From Candidatus Undinarchaeales archaeon (lineage in GTDB: Archaea > SpSt-1190 > JASMDC01), in assembly GCA_030753015.1 (NCBI GenBank), contig JASMDC010000001.1, positions 124,001-188,000 on the forward strand: 64,000 bases of DNA, in the 5' to 3' direction. The notes under the pieces were generated by a model that had not been told where the DNA came from, made no database searches, and worked only from the letters and a program-made list of their open reading frames with translations. Position 1 is the first letter of the stretch. The number at the start of each line of letters is the position of its first letter. The position numbers were made by a program, and so were the translations under genes. Shown here one piece after another: positions 45,001 through 53,108 of the stretch.

Positions 45001-46481
45001 CAGCAGGAGCAGCCGTCGTGGCTGTCGCCGCGGGGGCCGTCCAGGTGCTCGGAGGGGGAGCTGCAGCGACCGCCGCCGCGGGCGCAGCTACAGCGGCCGG
45101 AGCGGCCACGGCAGCAGCAGGCGCCGCCGGAGCAGCAGGCGCTGCCGGAGCGGCCGGAGCAGCAGGGGCTGCAAGCGCCACGACCGCCAGCGTCACCAGC
45201 GCAATGGCAGCGGGCGCGGGCGTATCGGGCGGTGCCGCGGGCGCTGCCACGACCACGGTAGCTGGTTCGGCCGCAGCGGGAAGTGCAGCGACCACCGGGG
45301 CCGCAGCGGCAGGTAGCGCGGCCACAGGGGCCGCAGCGGCAGGTGCCAGCACTGCGACGGCCGTCGCCGCATCGACGGGCTCGGCCACGGCGGCAGCATC
45401 GGCGGTACAGTCCATCGGTGGACAGGGTATCGCCTTCCTGGCAAAGAAGAAGGCCTACGGCATGGCCATGAACAAGGTCCAGGACAAGATCAAGGACAAG
45501 ATGGTGGACAAGGGTGTCGCACACCTTGCCCAGCAGTGCGCAGCTCCTGCCCTCCTGGCGCAAGCGGAGCAGATGGAGGCCGATGACAAGCAGGACCTCG
45601 CCGAGACCTACCGCATAGCAAACCAGATACTCCTTATGTTGTACCGCTCACCGCAGACGTCCCCGGAGCTCTCCAAGGCCATGTGGGGCGGCGATGTGGA
45701 CTACGCCAAGCCCATCATCGACATGCTCATCGAGCCGCTGGGCATCCTCGACCAGGATTCCGAGACAGGCATCTACGCGATCACGCCCGAGGAGTACCAG
45801 CTCATGCACAGATGGGTTCGGGCCGCCGACCTCCAGAACGAGATATCGATCGTGCTGGACGGTCTCACCGGCGATGTCGGCCTAGGTACGATCAAGAACA
45901 TCAAGGAGACGTACCAGACGAAGTGGCGGACGCCCACGGAAGGAGAGGAAGAGGCGGCCGTGATGTTCGAGGAGCCGCCGGCCTACTTCAAGGAGGAGGA
46001 CGTGGAGAAGGCCGAGCGGGTCCAGCCGCTGATGGATCCTGTCAAGCGCCGGCTAACGAACTTCCTCGAGGAGAAGTTGGCCACCGAGCTGTCGCGGCGC
46101 AAGTTCTCGGACCTCGCCGGAGAGTGCATGCTCGGCAGCCTGTTCGCCGACCGGTACCGCTCTACGAACGCTGACATCGCCAAGCAGGTGTCCGACGGCT
46201 ACCAGCTCGTTCTGACGCTCTACAAGCAGCCTCTCACCGCGGCGGACCTCGACAAGGTCATCTGGAAGGCAGGCCACGGCAAGGCGGGAGAGTACATGCC
46301 CGGCTTCGTCGAGAAGGGCCACATAGTCGTCGACGAGATCACCGGCATCCACTCGCTGAGCCCTGACGAGTTCAGGGCCACCGAGTCCTTCCTGCGCCTC
46401 ACCGGCCTCAAGGGCGTCGTGGAACCCGTCCTGGACATGATGCTCGGGGCCAAGGACTGCCGAGGTCCTGGAGGGAGATGA
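42027..46481 (+). CDS. giant surface protein: ectodomain, Ala/Gly tract, two C-terminal repeat modules
   Basis: About 1,484 residues. A signal peptide (to about residue 30) is followed by beta domains and an EPTAEPTAEPT linker at about 140-155. An Ig-like segment lies around 400-510, and an EGF/WAP-like Cys-rich block at about 755-810 (CGGVECPPNAECIDDACQC). A second proline linker, then an Ala/Gly-rich tract of about 130 residues (about 990-1130), may include the membrane anchor. Two copies of a module of about 105 residues follow (nt about 45590-45870 and 46040-46450), with cores such as LVLTLYKQPLTAADLDKVIW. The modules should be cytoplasmic. The start at 42027 is set by the RBS. A dead coding tail appears after the stop in another frame. 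Confidence 0.75.
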   Translation: MVELSKSSVIQMVAVLSVILMHTGLAALTTTSSQMEENFFFDFSENTKVEGTGDVYFNYMGTFMNSSIIDMGAVTLDSVTEAPDTGYTDSATIADGHVYVVRTAEDNYVKFLIHTTDMVYMLDVEFVLQDDGSRTLVATAEPTAEPTAEPTAEPTPEPTLEVKAASKEEKLRINKNEPVTFCGVNVTFTGTAPGTARAEFSVLDAEGQSDMFLADYDSVRSSGLEERFEVGEIVLVVRKDCMNFPSSVDIYVNQSGTCRKEELTEKYSDLTELTFRTSTIKHHEGSGTGEAFIFRKGVVYESWFPEVDGLTADFNFNGTHIRIGGINGVLAQEDDFDSVGIATPSGYPWENVPTTAGAVYIFQTADKKYAKLVVKEVSNESMTFKWAYQPDGSGYFFDVPDTDDILVGQDPEDGAVNVSYALTRAQLILNRTFFDMYMGLMGNNTVMASHFMNLTATILEDGVEVQVLHDVDFENGTIIVDLTQRLDPEQEVELHVTGFQDSWDNTLLDYRWGFTTAEKEKVALTWLELGTAVTATAEPGKMSWYGFNLTVPTEVSIAVDAATAGPVAALVLDVTSPDAIVEVTATEEVALTVLIPGTYLVRLATTATESADVTLTVSESDSCPECLTDEAGSTPDTAATLALGKEEMGVVACTALSDTCDTDLFGLILITDSKISVSFHASDAHGTGWKWTKATIVDSEGNVVKEMDSGGDKEREEVLELAAGAYGINIASNPSWKGFFRYALRADTVVACGGVECPPNAECIDDACQCASGFKECDDACIADDLCCADADCPGGACLENRTCEGPAVMPEILANATANATATPTPEPTPEPTPMPTPTVDEHGLEHFTTKIGIGQVLTLAPLGLMNGEDAQPGAGDIELLPGGTLNARSDKSGLLELNATSVEDVKEVPETGYRPNLTLRKGMVLAVKTQKGTYAIGIITTLQLNPSVEIEWIHQPDGSRSVAPQPTPEPQTIVESVVTTVKEKPIQSAAAGAAVVAVAAGAVQVLGGGAAATAAAGAATAAGAATAAAGAAGAAGAAGAAGAAGAASATTASVTSAMAAGAGVSGGAAGAATTTVAGSAAAGSAATTGAAAAGSAATGAAAAGASTATAVAASTGSATAAASAVQSIGGQGIAFLAKKKAYGMAMNKVQDKIKDKMVDKGVAHLAQQCAAPALLAQAEQMEADDKQDLAETYRIANQILLMLYRSPQTSPELSKAMWGGDVDYAKPIIDMLIEPLGILDQDSETGIYAITPEEYQLMHRWVRAADLQNEISIVLDGLTGDVGLGTIKNIKETYQTKWRTPTEGEEEAAVMFEEPPAYFKEEDVEKAERVQPLMDPVKRRLTNFLEEKLATELSRRKFSDLAGECMLGSLFADRYRSTNADIAKQVSDGYQLVLTLYKQPLTAADLDKVIWKAGHGKAGEYMPGFVEKGHIVVDEITGIHSLSPDEFRATESFLRLTGLKGVVEPVLDMMLGAKDCRGPGGR

Positions 46482-46783
46482 GAGTTCTGGGAGCGAGGTC
46501 GAGTAATCCAATAAGAAGCCCAAGAAGAAGGAATAGGGAACGAGTGGCCACGGGTCACACAGTATCTCGGGCTTTCACCTTAACATGGTGACGTAATTTC
46601 GTTACCCGTAAGGCCATCCAGTCGATACCCTTATATGGCAACCACGCCTAAACTCTATCCTGACAGTAGCTATGGGAATATGTATGTCCCGGAGCTGCCG
46701 CCAGATGCGAGAGGTCCCGCAGGTGAGAACAGGACACCCAAAAGACCCCGGACGCACCGTGTGCGACGGGAAGAGGGAAAGCT
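46482..46783. other. intergenic region between the two giant surface genes
   Basis: The first 55 bp look like decayed coding sequence in a shifted frame (EVLEGDESSGSEVE, stop, SNKKPKKKE). CTTATATGG at 46630-46638 is a candidate TATA box, and GAGGGAAAG directly precedes the next ATG. Nothing else is recognised. Confidence 0.5.
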
Positions 46784-47320
46784 ATGGGTGGATCCAGCCA
46801 AGGACTAGACCAGGGTGGTAGAGCAAAGGAAGGACGGCGGGAAATCCCCTCCCGTGGTGTGCGGAAGCTTTCCTTCACGCTCCTCCTGCTCGTCCTCCTC
46901 ACCACTGCAGTGAACAACGCGCCCGTGTCCGGTTTCGGCAAGGCGCTGGACTTTGACGGAACGGACGACTTCGTGAGCGTACCGGACCACAGCAGCCTCC
47001 AGATCACCGGATCGATCACCGTCGAGGCTTGGATCAGGGCCGCTGCCTGGACGTCTGAGTCCCATGAAGGCACCATCGTCAGCAAGGAGGAGTGGCCGGA
47101 CAACGTGCGTAAGGGATACGTCCTCAGGGCGGGGGAGAACGGTAAACTCTCCTTCAGCATCGCGATCGGTGACAACTGGCCGGAGGCCGTCTCCTCCCCG
47201 ATCATGTTCACCCACACGTGGCATCACGTGGCGGGGACCTTCGACGGCACCAACATCAGGGTCTACATCGATGGTACATTACAGAACACCACCGCGGTCC
47301 GCGTTCGACAAAGCAGCTGA
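46784..47320 (+). pseudogene. LamG-domain surface protein, truncated 5' part
   Basis: A 178-residue frame starts with a basic N-terminus and a signal-like helix (LSFTLLLLVLLTTAV). A LamG/concanavalin-like domain follows (ALDFDGTDDFVSVPDHSSLQ, ITVEAWIRAA, TWHHVAGTFDGTNIRVYIDG). The domain stops about 40 residues short and the frame ends at 47320. From about 47305 the other frame reads as the middle of a repeat module and continues for 1,400 residues. A deletion that fused a surface protein's start to the module-bearing end of the same or a sister gene explains both halves. Confidence 0.65.
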
Positions 47321-47355
47321 ACGAACTCATCTGGCGAAAGGGAAAAGGCAAGTGC

Positions 47356-50300
47356 ATGCACTTCATCCGGGCACTGGCCGCGAAAGGGTACGTAGAGCGC
47401 CTTGGCTTCACGGGTTCATATCGCCTCAACGCCGATGAGGGGATGCGCGTGTCGGCCTTCCTGGCCGCTTCCGGGCTCGGGACCGTTGTCGAGCCGGTCA
47501 TCGATATGATGCTCGGTGGCCTGGAGGACGTGACACGGGAGAAGGACGTGAGAGGGGTCGAGACCGCCACGAGCCGCCCGCGCAGGAACAGGTTGTCCAT
47601 TCTGCTCGACCAGGAGCTCGTGGAGACGCTCTCACAGCGGCCGCCAGAGGGATTGATGGGCGACTGCCTGCTCTCGCGCCTCTTCCTCCAGCGGCTCCAG
47701 GTCGAGGACCCCTCCCTTGCAGATGAGCTCGTCTCAACCTACCAGCTCCTCCTCCTCCTTCAGCATGGACCGCTCCTCGCCGGGGAGGCCGACTGGCTAC
47801 TTTGGGAGGAAGGTGTCGGAAGGGGCGAGAAGTTGCTCAATGGCCTGCTGGAGCGTGGCTACCTCGACAAGGAGGCCGCCACCGGCCGCTTCTTCCTCAG
47901 CCCCGACGAAAAGGAGCATGACTCGGCCTACCTGATCCGGACCGGTCTCCTGTCCGTCATCGATCCTGTCCTCGACATGATACTCGGTGTGATCGAGAGG
48001 ACTCCCGCCGAGGTCGAACCTGTCGTCGCTCCCACGAGTGCTGCGTACCGGCACGCGCACCGTAGCTTCGCCAACGTCCTCGAGCGCGAGATCAATCGTG
48101 GTCTCGCCCGGCTCTCAGCGGAGAGCATCGAGGATAAGTGTCTGTTAGGGAGGTTGTTCACGGACCGCTCGCGGACGACGAAGGCGGAGGAGCTCCAGAA
48201 GTTCGCCGAGGTCTACCGGGGCGTCCTCGTGCTCTACCGGACCCCCGCCACCGCAGAGGAGCTCGACCGTGTCCTGTGGGACGAGGGCGAGGGGAAGGGT
48301 GCCTCCTATATGGACGCTCTCGTGGCGAAGGGCTATCTGGAGCGTCGTGGTGAGCCCGCACGGGCCTTCCTGGTACCCGATGAACGGAGGAGGACAATGG
48401 CCTACCTCCAGCGCACAGGTCTCGAGGGACGGCTCGTACCCGTGCTCGATATGATGCTCAGGCATGCGGGCGTGCGACAGCTCCCCGTCCAGATCGTGGA
48501 GGAACTGACAAAAGAGCTCCCGCGGCCCCCGACACCTCCGACACCGACAGGCGAACCTGCGCTGTCATCGCCGTCAGCCGTGCCGACGCCGCCTACGCCA
48601 CCTGCCCCTGAGGATGTACAGTTCCCGCCCTCCCGGTTCAAGCCGCCCAAGCGACTGATACCCGACAGGTTCAAGCCGCCGAAAGCGCCGGAAGAGCCGG
48701 ACAGGTTCAAACCACCGAAGGGCCGGACGCTCCCGGAGGTACCTGCTCCGATCGAGGTGATCGAACCGACAGTCGTGCCAACACCACCTACCCCACCGAC
48801 CGTGCCAACACCACCTACCCCACCGACCGTGTCGACGCCACCCACCCCGCCGACCGTGCCGACGCCACCCACCCCGCCGACCGTGCTGACGCCACCTGCC
48901 ACAGAGGAGTTTCCGTCCCCACCCACTCGGTTCAAGCCGCCCAAGCGTCCGACGCTTGACAGGTTCAAGCCGCCGAAGATGCCGAGCCAGCCGGACCAGT
49001 TCAAACCACCGAAGGGCCGGGCGCTCCAGGAGGCACTTGCTCCTGCTGAGGCTGTCGTGCCAGTGCAGGAATCCAGGGCCCGAACCCGCCTATCGCTCGA
49101 CCTCGACGAGCGGCTCTTGGCAGCGGTCCCCCGGCTCACGGGAGATGCGCTCAGCGATCCGTCCCTGGTAGCGAAGGTGCTCGCCGACGGCTCCAAGGTA
49201 ACAGATGGAGGGCTAAAGGCAACGCTATCCGAGCTTGTGCAGGTGCTGCTCCTGCTCGACCGCGGCCCCATCGCTGAGGATGACCTTGACCAAGCTGTCT
49301 GGGAGGATAGCGGCAGGGCACACATGTGTCTTTCGGCGCTGGCTGAGACAGGCCATGTAGAGCGTATGGGAAGGACGGGCCGATACGTCCTCGCGGTGGA
49401 CCAGCGACGAATGACCGGGAAGTTACTCGAGCGCACCGGCCTCAGGGATTTAGTGAATCCAGTGCTCGACGAGATGGTCAGGAGAGTACGTGAGCGGCCG
49501 CGACCGAAGGTCAAGGCACCTCCCCGGGAGACCGTGCAGAAGGAGAAGAAGGACGTCCCCCTACCCGAGAAGGTCGTGCGCGAGGTCGCCAGGCTGGTAG
49601 CGGCCAACACCTACGCCAACATAATCGAGCGCGAGCTGAACCGGGCCTTGACAAAGCTCCCATTAAAGGCCCTGAAGGGCGAATGCCTCCTATCCAAGCT
49701 GTTCCGTGAGCGGATCAGTGCCACCGATGTTGAGAGCATGTGTAAGCTGGCAGAGGTGTACCGCGTCCATCTGGTGATCTACCGGACCCCGGTCACAGCA
49801 GACCAGCTCGACCGTGTCCTCTGGGGCGAGGGGGCCGGCAAGGGCGTGTACTACCTTGAGGCGCTGAAACTGAAGGGCTACGCCGAGCGGGACGAGAACG
49901 GCCGCTATGCTATGTTGCCCGAAGAGCGAGAGGCGATCGGATCGTTCCTGGACCGCACGGGTCTCGATGAGCGGCTCGTTCCCGTTGTCGACATGATGCT
50001 CGGTCATTCCGGGATGAGGCCCGCGCCTGCTATCACTCGGCCAGCAAAGGTGGTCGCTCCACCGAAGCCACCGAGACCGAGGAAGCTCCCATCCCCACCG
50101 AAACCTCCGAGGCCGAAGGACGTTATTCCACCACCCGAGAAGAAGGTAGTCCAACCATCTAAGCCCCCACGTCCCCGTCTGCTGGAGCGCCCACCCTCTC
50201 CGCCCAAGGTCGAGAAGGTAACACCTTCTAAGGTTCTCCGTCCCCGTCTGCTGGAGCGCCCGCCCTCTCCGCCCAAGGTCGAGAAGGTGACACCCCGTCC

Positions 50301-51552
50301 CCGTCTACTGGAGCGCCCGCTCTCTCCGCCGAAGGTCGAGAAGGTGGCCCCTCCGAAGCCCCCTCCTCCCCCTCTGCTGGAGCCTCTGCCGGAACCGATC
50401 CCAGAGAAGGTCGCCTTGCCGGAGGCGACGCGTCCGCGCCTGCTGGGGCCCTTACCCCCACCGGGATCACGGGAACCCTCCGAACCCGCAATAGGTACGC
50501 TCCGCGCTCTTGCGCAGCGGTTCCTGTCCTGGGCCACACCGCCCAAGCCGCCGGCCGCACTCGAGGCGCTCAGGTCGCGCAGGCTCCCGAGACCGTCGGA
50601 GGGACCGGTCACTGTATCAAAGACAGCCCCACCGATAAAGGCCGAGCCACCCCGATCCCCGGCGCCGCCAATGGGTTCCGGGGCCCTCGAGGCCGTCCTC
50701 AAGGCAGTGCTCTTCGACCGCTCGACCAAGAGCCTTGCCGGGAACTGCCTCCTGGCCCGGATGCTCGTGGACCACAGGCGGACAAGTGGACCCGAGTCAG
50801 AGGGCAAGCTAATAGAGCTCAACCAGGTGCTGCTCGTGCTCTCCCGGGGCCCGATCACCGCAACGGACCTCGACCGTGTGCTCTGGTCCGAGGGGGCCGG
50901 CAGGGCAAGCACCTACCTCGGTGCCTTGGAAGAGGGCGGGTACGTGGAGCATCTCGGGCTGACAGGCCGATACCTCCTGGCACACAGGGAGCATGAGCGG
51001 ATGGAGGATTACCTGGACCGTACGGGACTCGGGGAGGACCTTGGGCCTGTACTCGACACCCTCCTTGCGAAGGTGAGGCCGGGACATGCCCCGGATGCAG
51101 CGTCCAAGGTAAAGGCTCGTGGGGCTGTGGCCGACCAGGGACTGAGCGACATCCTGGACACGGAGCTCGTGGAGGCCATACACCGGCGGGATCCCGACGA
51201 CCTCAGGGGCGATAGCGTACTGGCGCGAACGCTCGATGACCTGAACCGCGCCGACGATCCCCTGGCCGCACGCCGGCTCTCAGAGTTCGGGCAGGTGCTG
51301 ATGGTGCTCTCCCGGGGCCCCATCACATCAGATGACCTCGACCGCGCGCTCTGGTCGTCCGGCGCCGGCAAGGCATCATCCTATCTGGAGGAGCTGATGG
51401 GCTCAGGCCACATCGAGCGGCTCGGGGTGACGGGACGCTACATCCTCGACCTGGACGAGCAGGAGCATATCGAGGCCTATCTCAGGCGCACCGGTCTCGG
51501 CGACAAGCTGGGACCGCTCCTCGACAGGGTGGCCCGGTCCGGACCGGAGTAA
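47356..51552 (+). CDS. multi-module protein: one partial and six full repeat modules with proline-rich linkers
   Basis: About 1,398 residues from the first ATG inside the partial module; the open frame begins at 47218. Each module of about 105-130 residues reads: helix with L-x-E/D start, GDCLLSRLF-like segment, LLVLYRTPATAEELDRVLWDEGEGKG-like core (split in copies), a winged strand pair (YLERRG...RYxL), and a helix ending RTGLxxRLVPVLDMML. Modules lie at about 47590, 48050, 49080, 49600, 50690 and 51130. Linkers carry RFKPPK, VPTPPTPPT and PRPRLLERPPSPPK repeats. It has no signal peptide. It is probably the cytoplasmic part of a formerly larger surface protein; whether it is still expressed is uncertain. 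Confidence 0.65.
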   Translation: MHFIRALAAKGYVERLGFTGSYRLNADEGMRVSAFLAASGLGTVVEPVIDMMLGGLEDVTREKDVRGVETATSRPRRNRLSILLDQELVETLSQRPPEGLMGDCLLSRLFLQRLQVEDPSLADELVSTYQLLLLLQHGPLLAGEADWLLWEEGVGRGEKLLNGLLERGYLDKEAATGRFFLSPDEKEHDSAYLIRTGLLSVIDPVLDMILGVIERTPAEVEPVVAPTSAAYRHAHRSFANVLEREINRGLARLSAESIEDKCLLGRLFTDRSRTTKAEELQKFAEVYRGVLVLYRTPATAEELDRVLWDEGEGKGASYMDALVAKGYLERRGEPARAFLVPDERRRTMAYLQRTGLEGRLVPVLDMMLRHAGVRQLPVQIVEELTKELPRPPTPPTPTGEPALSSPSAVPTPPTPPAPEDVQFPPSRFKPPKRLIPDRFKPPKAPEEPDRFKPPKGRTLPEVPAPIEVIEPTVVPTPPTPPTVPTPPTPPTVSTPPTPPTVPTPPTPPTVLTPPATEEFPSPPTRFKPPKRPTLDRFKPPKMPSQPDQFKPPKGRALQEALAPAEAVVPVQESRARTRLSLDLDERLLAAVPRLTGDALSDPSLVAKVLADGSKVTDGGLKATLSELVQVLLLLDRGPIAEDDLDQAVWEDSGRAHMCLSALAETGHVERMGRTGRYVLAVDQRRMTGKLLERTGLRDLVNPVLDEMVRRVRERPRPKVKAPPRETVQKEKKDVPLPEKVVREVARLVAANTYANIIERELNRALTKLPLKALKGECLLSKLFRERISATDVESMCKLAEVYRVHLVIYRTPVTADQLDRVLWGEGAGKGVYYLEALKLKGYAERDENGRYAMLPEEREAIGSFLDRTGLDERLVPVVDMMLGHSGMRPAPAITRPAKVVAPPKPPRPRKLPSPPKPPRPKDVIPPPEKKVVQPSKPPRPRLLERPPSPPKVEKVTPSKVLRPRLLERPPSPPKVEKVTPRPRLLERPLSPPKVEKVAPPKPPPPPLLEPLPEPIPEKVALPEATRPRLLGPLPPPGSREPSEPAIGTLRALAQRFLSWATPPKPPAALEALRSRRLPRPSEGPVTVSKTAPPIKAEPPRSPAPPMGSGALEAVLKAVLFDRSTKSLAGNCLLARMLVDHRRTSGPESEGKLIELNQVLLVLSRGPITATDLDRVLWSEGAGRASTYLGALEEGGYVEHLGLTGRYLLAHREHERMEDYLDRTGLGEDLGPVLDTLLAKVRPGHAPDAASKVKARGAVADQGLSDILDTELVEAIHRRDPDDLRGDSVLARTLDDLNRADDPLAARRLSEFGQVLMVLSRGPITSDDLDRALWSSGAGKASSYLEELMGSGHIERLGVTGRYILDLDEQEHIEAYLRRTGLGDKLGPLLDRVARSGPE
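48630..49020 (+). repeat. RFKPPK and PTPPT coding repeats
   Basis: In-frame DNA repeats encode six or more copies of the motif (R/Q)FKPPK and five tandem copies of a 27-bp unit for VPTPPTPPT (about 48775-48900). They form the linker between modules 3 and 4. Confidence 0.85.
50165..50355 (+). repeat. PRPRLLERPPSPPKVEKV coding repeats
   Basis: Three near-identical tandem units of 57-66 bp encode PRPRLLERPPSPPKVEKV with small changes, in the linker after module 5. Confidence 0.85.
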
Positions 51553-51575
51553 AGCGCCCGGTCCATGGGCAATGA

Positions 51576-51582
51576 TTTATAG
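51576..51582 (+). promoter_or_regulatory. TATA element of the ATP-grasp-like gene
   Basis: TTTATAG is centred 27 nt before a GTG start at 51606, implying a leaderless message starting with GTG. Confidence 0.6.
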
Positions 51583-51605
51583 CGTTTAGCCCCCGGGGCG
51601 GGTAC

Positions 51606-53108
51606 GTGAGAACTGTCGACTGGGACCGGCACTACGATGAAATGCTGCTGGGGGCACCGATCAAGACGCTCCTGAAGCCCGATGACTTCCTTGGCCGTCT
51701 GGCAGGGCTGGAGAATCCGGTGTACGCACCTCTCATCGATACTATTTCCGCCTGGGGCCCGCGGACGTACGAGGCAAAGCGGGATGAGTACGTGCGATCG
51801 CTGGTCGCCAACGACGTCATCTTCGGCAACGCGTCCATTGGCCTTGAGGAGACGGTCATCAACTCGAGCTTCATCCCGCGCATCGTGCCCAGCTCCTATG
51901 TCGAGAGCGAGCAGCGATGCATCCGGGCGATCATCGAGGCGTTCATCAATCTGGTGCACACGCCCGAGATCCTGAGAAAGATCTCCTACCTGCCCGAGTA
52001 CAAGGCACTGGACGCCCTGGGCATCATGGACGCCATCAGCGTCGATACTACCGAGAGCAGCGTGCTGCGCATCGATAAGGCCGTTGTATCCGCCCCGGGC
52101 CCCCTCTACAGCACTCCTGCCAAGACCTACGAGCTCAACTGGTGGGGCGCTGCGGGGCAGTGGCTCGTCGGCCAGCTCGAGCGGGTGTCGTTCGAGACCT
52201 TCGGTCTCGAGGGCAAGGTCCGCAATCTCTCCTTCGGCGCGCTCAAGGCCCAGGCTGACGTGTTCCGGGCCGAGAGCGGTAAGAAACGTCCCACGGTCAT
52301 CATGACCGTGTCCGATGAGAGCTACAATCCCAACGAGCACGCCAACTGGGCCGGGACCATGCGAAGCTTCGGCGTCGACGCTCACACCGTCAAGGAGGGC
52401 GAGCTCGCCTCAATTCTCACGTTCAAGGGGAGCGAGGTGTCCATGCACACCGAAGAGGGCGACACGACGGTCGACGTCTTCTACCTGCGCAACCAGCCGG
52501 ACGCCAGCACCTGGAACCATCCGGTCATCGACCGCATCCTCCGCGCATCGGTCAAGGGCGACATAGTCGTCCAGGAACCGCCGTGGACCGCGCTCTTCGA
52601 GGCCCGCGAGGCCATCGGTCTCGCTCTTGAGCACGCTGACAGCCTCACCTCCAGCTCGGAGGACGCCGAGCTCGTCCGCGCCGCCATGCCCGTCACCACG
52701 CAACTGCGGGGTCACGTCGACAAGGTGCGCGCCCGGGCGGACGACTTCATCCTGAAGTCGAACGCAGTCCACGGAGGGAGGAGCCTGCGTCTGACACGCG
52801 CAGAGGTGCTCAAGTCGCTGGAGGAGTTCCCCAGCATGGCCCCGGACGAGGCGGATGCGCTCATAGTCCAGGAGAAGATTTTCCCCAGCACCATGCCGAC
52901 CGACACGGTGAGCCCGCAGAAGGACGAGCGGCGCAAGGGCAAGCTCGTAATCACCTCGGACCTGCTGGACTTCGATCCCTACGTGCACTGGGAGTGGCGC
53001 AATGGGAAGGTCACTGCCAAGATCGTCGAGGTGCTCACGCGTGCCGGCTTCCCATCCAACGTCCAGGGTGGTGGTGGTATCATCCCCGTGTTCCTGACAA
53101 AGAGCTAG
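51606..53108 (+). CDS. possible circularly permuted ATP-grasp protein
   Basis: The 500-residue protein starts with GTG. Near residue 385, DDFILKSNAVHGGRSLRL resembles the lysine/glycine loop of ATP-grasp enzymes. The ending (DFDPYVHWEWRNGKVTAKIVEV, SNVQGGGGIIPVF) resembles circularly permuted ATP-grasp proteins, related to glutathionylspermidine synthase. These ligate a carboxylate to an amine, often in peptide-like conjugates. A Rossmann-like segment (RPTVIMTVSDESYNPNEH) lies in the middle. The assignment is a pattern match only. The stop overlaps the convergent DHH gene by 4 bp. Confidence 0.55.
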   Translation: MRTVDWDRHYDEMLLGAPIKTLLKPDDFLGRLAGLENPVYAPLIDTISAWGPRTYEAKRDEYVRSLVANDVIFGNASIGLEETVINSSFIPRIVPSSYVESEQRCIRAIIEAFINLVHTPEILRKISYLPEYKALDALGIMDAISVDTTESSVLRIDKAVVSAPGPLYSTPAKTYELNWWGAAGQWLVGQLERVSFETFGLEGKVRNLSFGALKAQADVFRAESGKKRPTVIMTVSDESYNPNEHANWAGTMRSFGVDAHTVKEGELASILTFKGSEVSMHTEEGDTTVDVFYLRNQPDASTWNHPVIDRILRASVKGDIVVQEPPWTALFEAREAIGLALEHADSLTSSSEDAELVRAAMPVTTQLRGHVDKVRARADDFILKSNAVHGGRSLRLTRAEVLKSLEEFPSMAPDEADALIVQEKIFPSTMPTDTVSPQKDERRKGKLVITSDLLDFDPYVHWEWRNGKVTAKIVEVLTRAGFPSNVQGGGGIIPVFLTKS

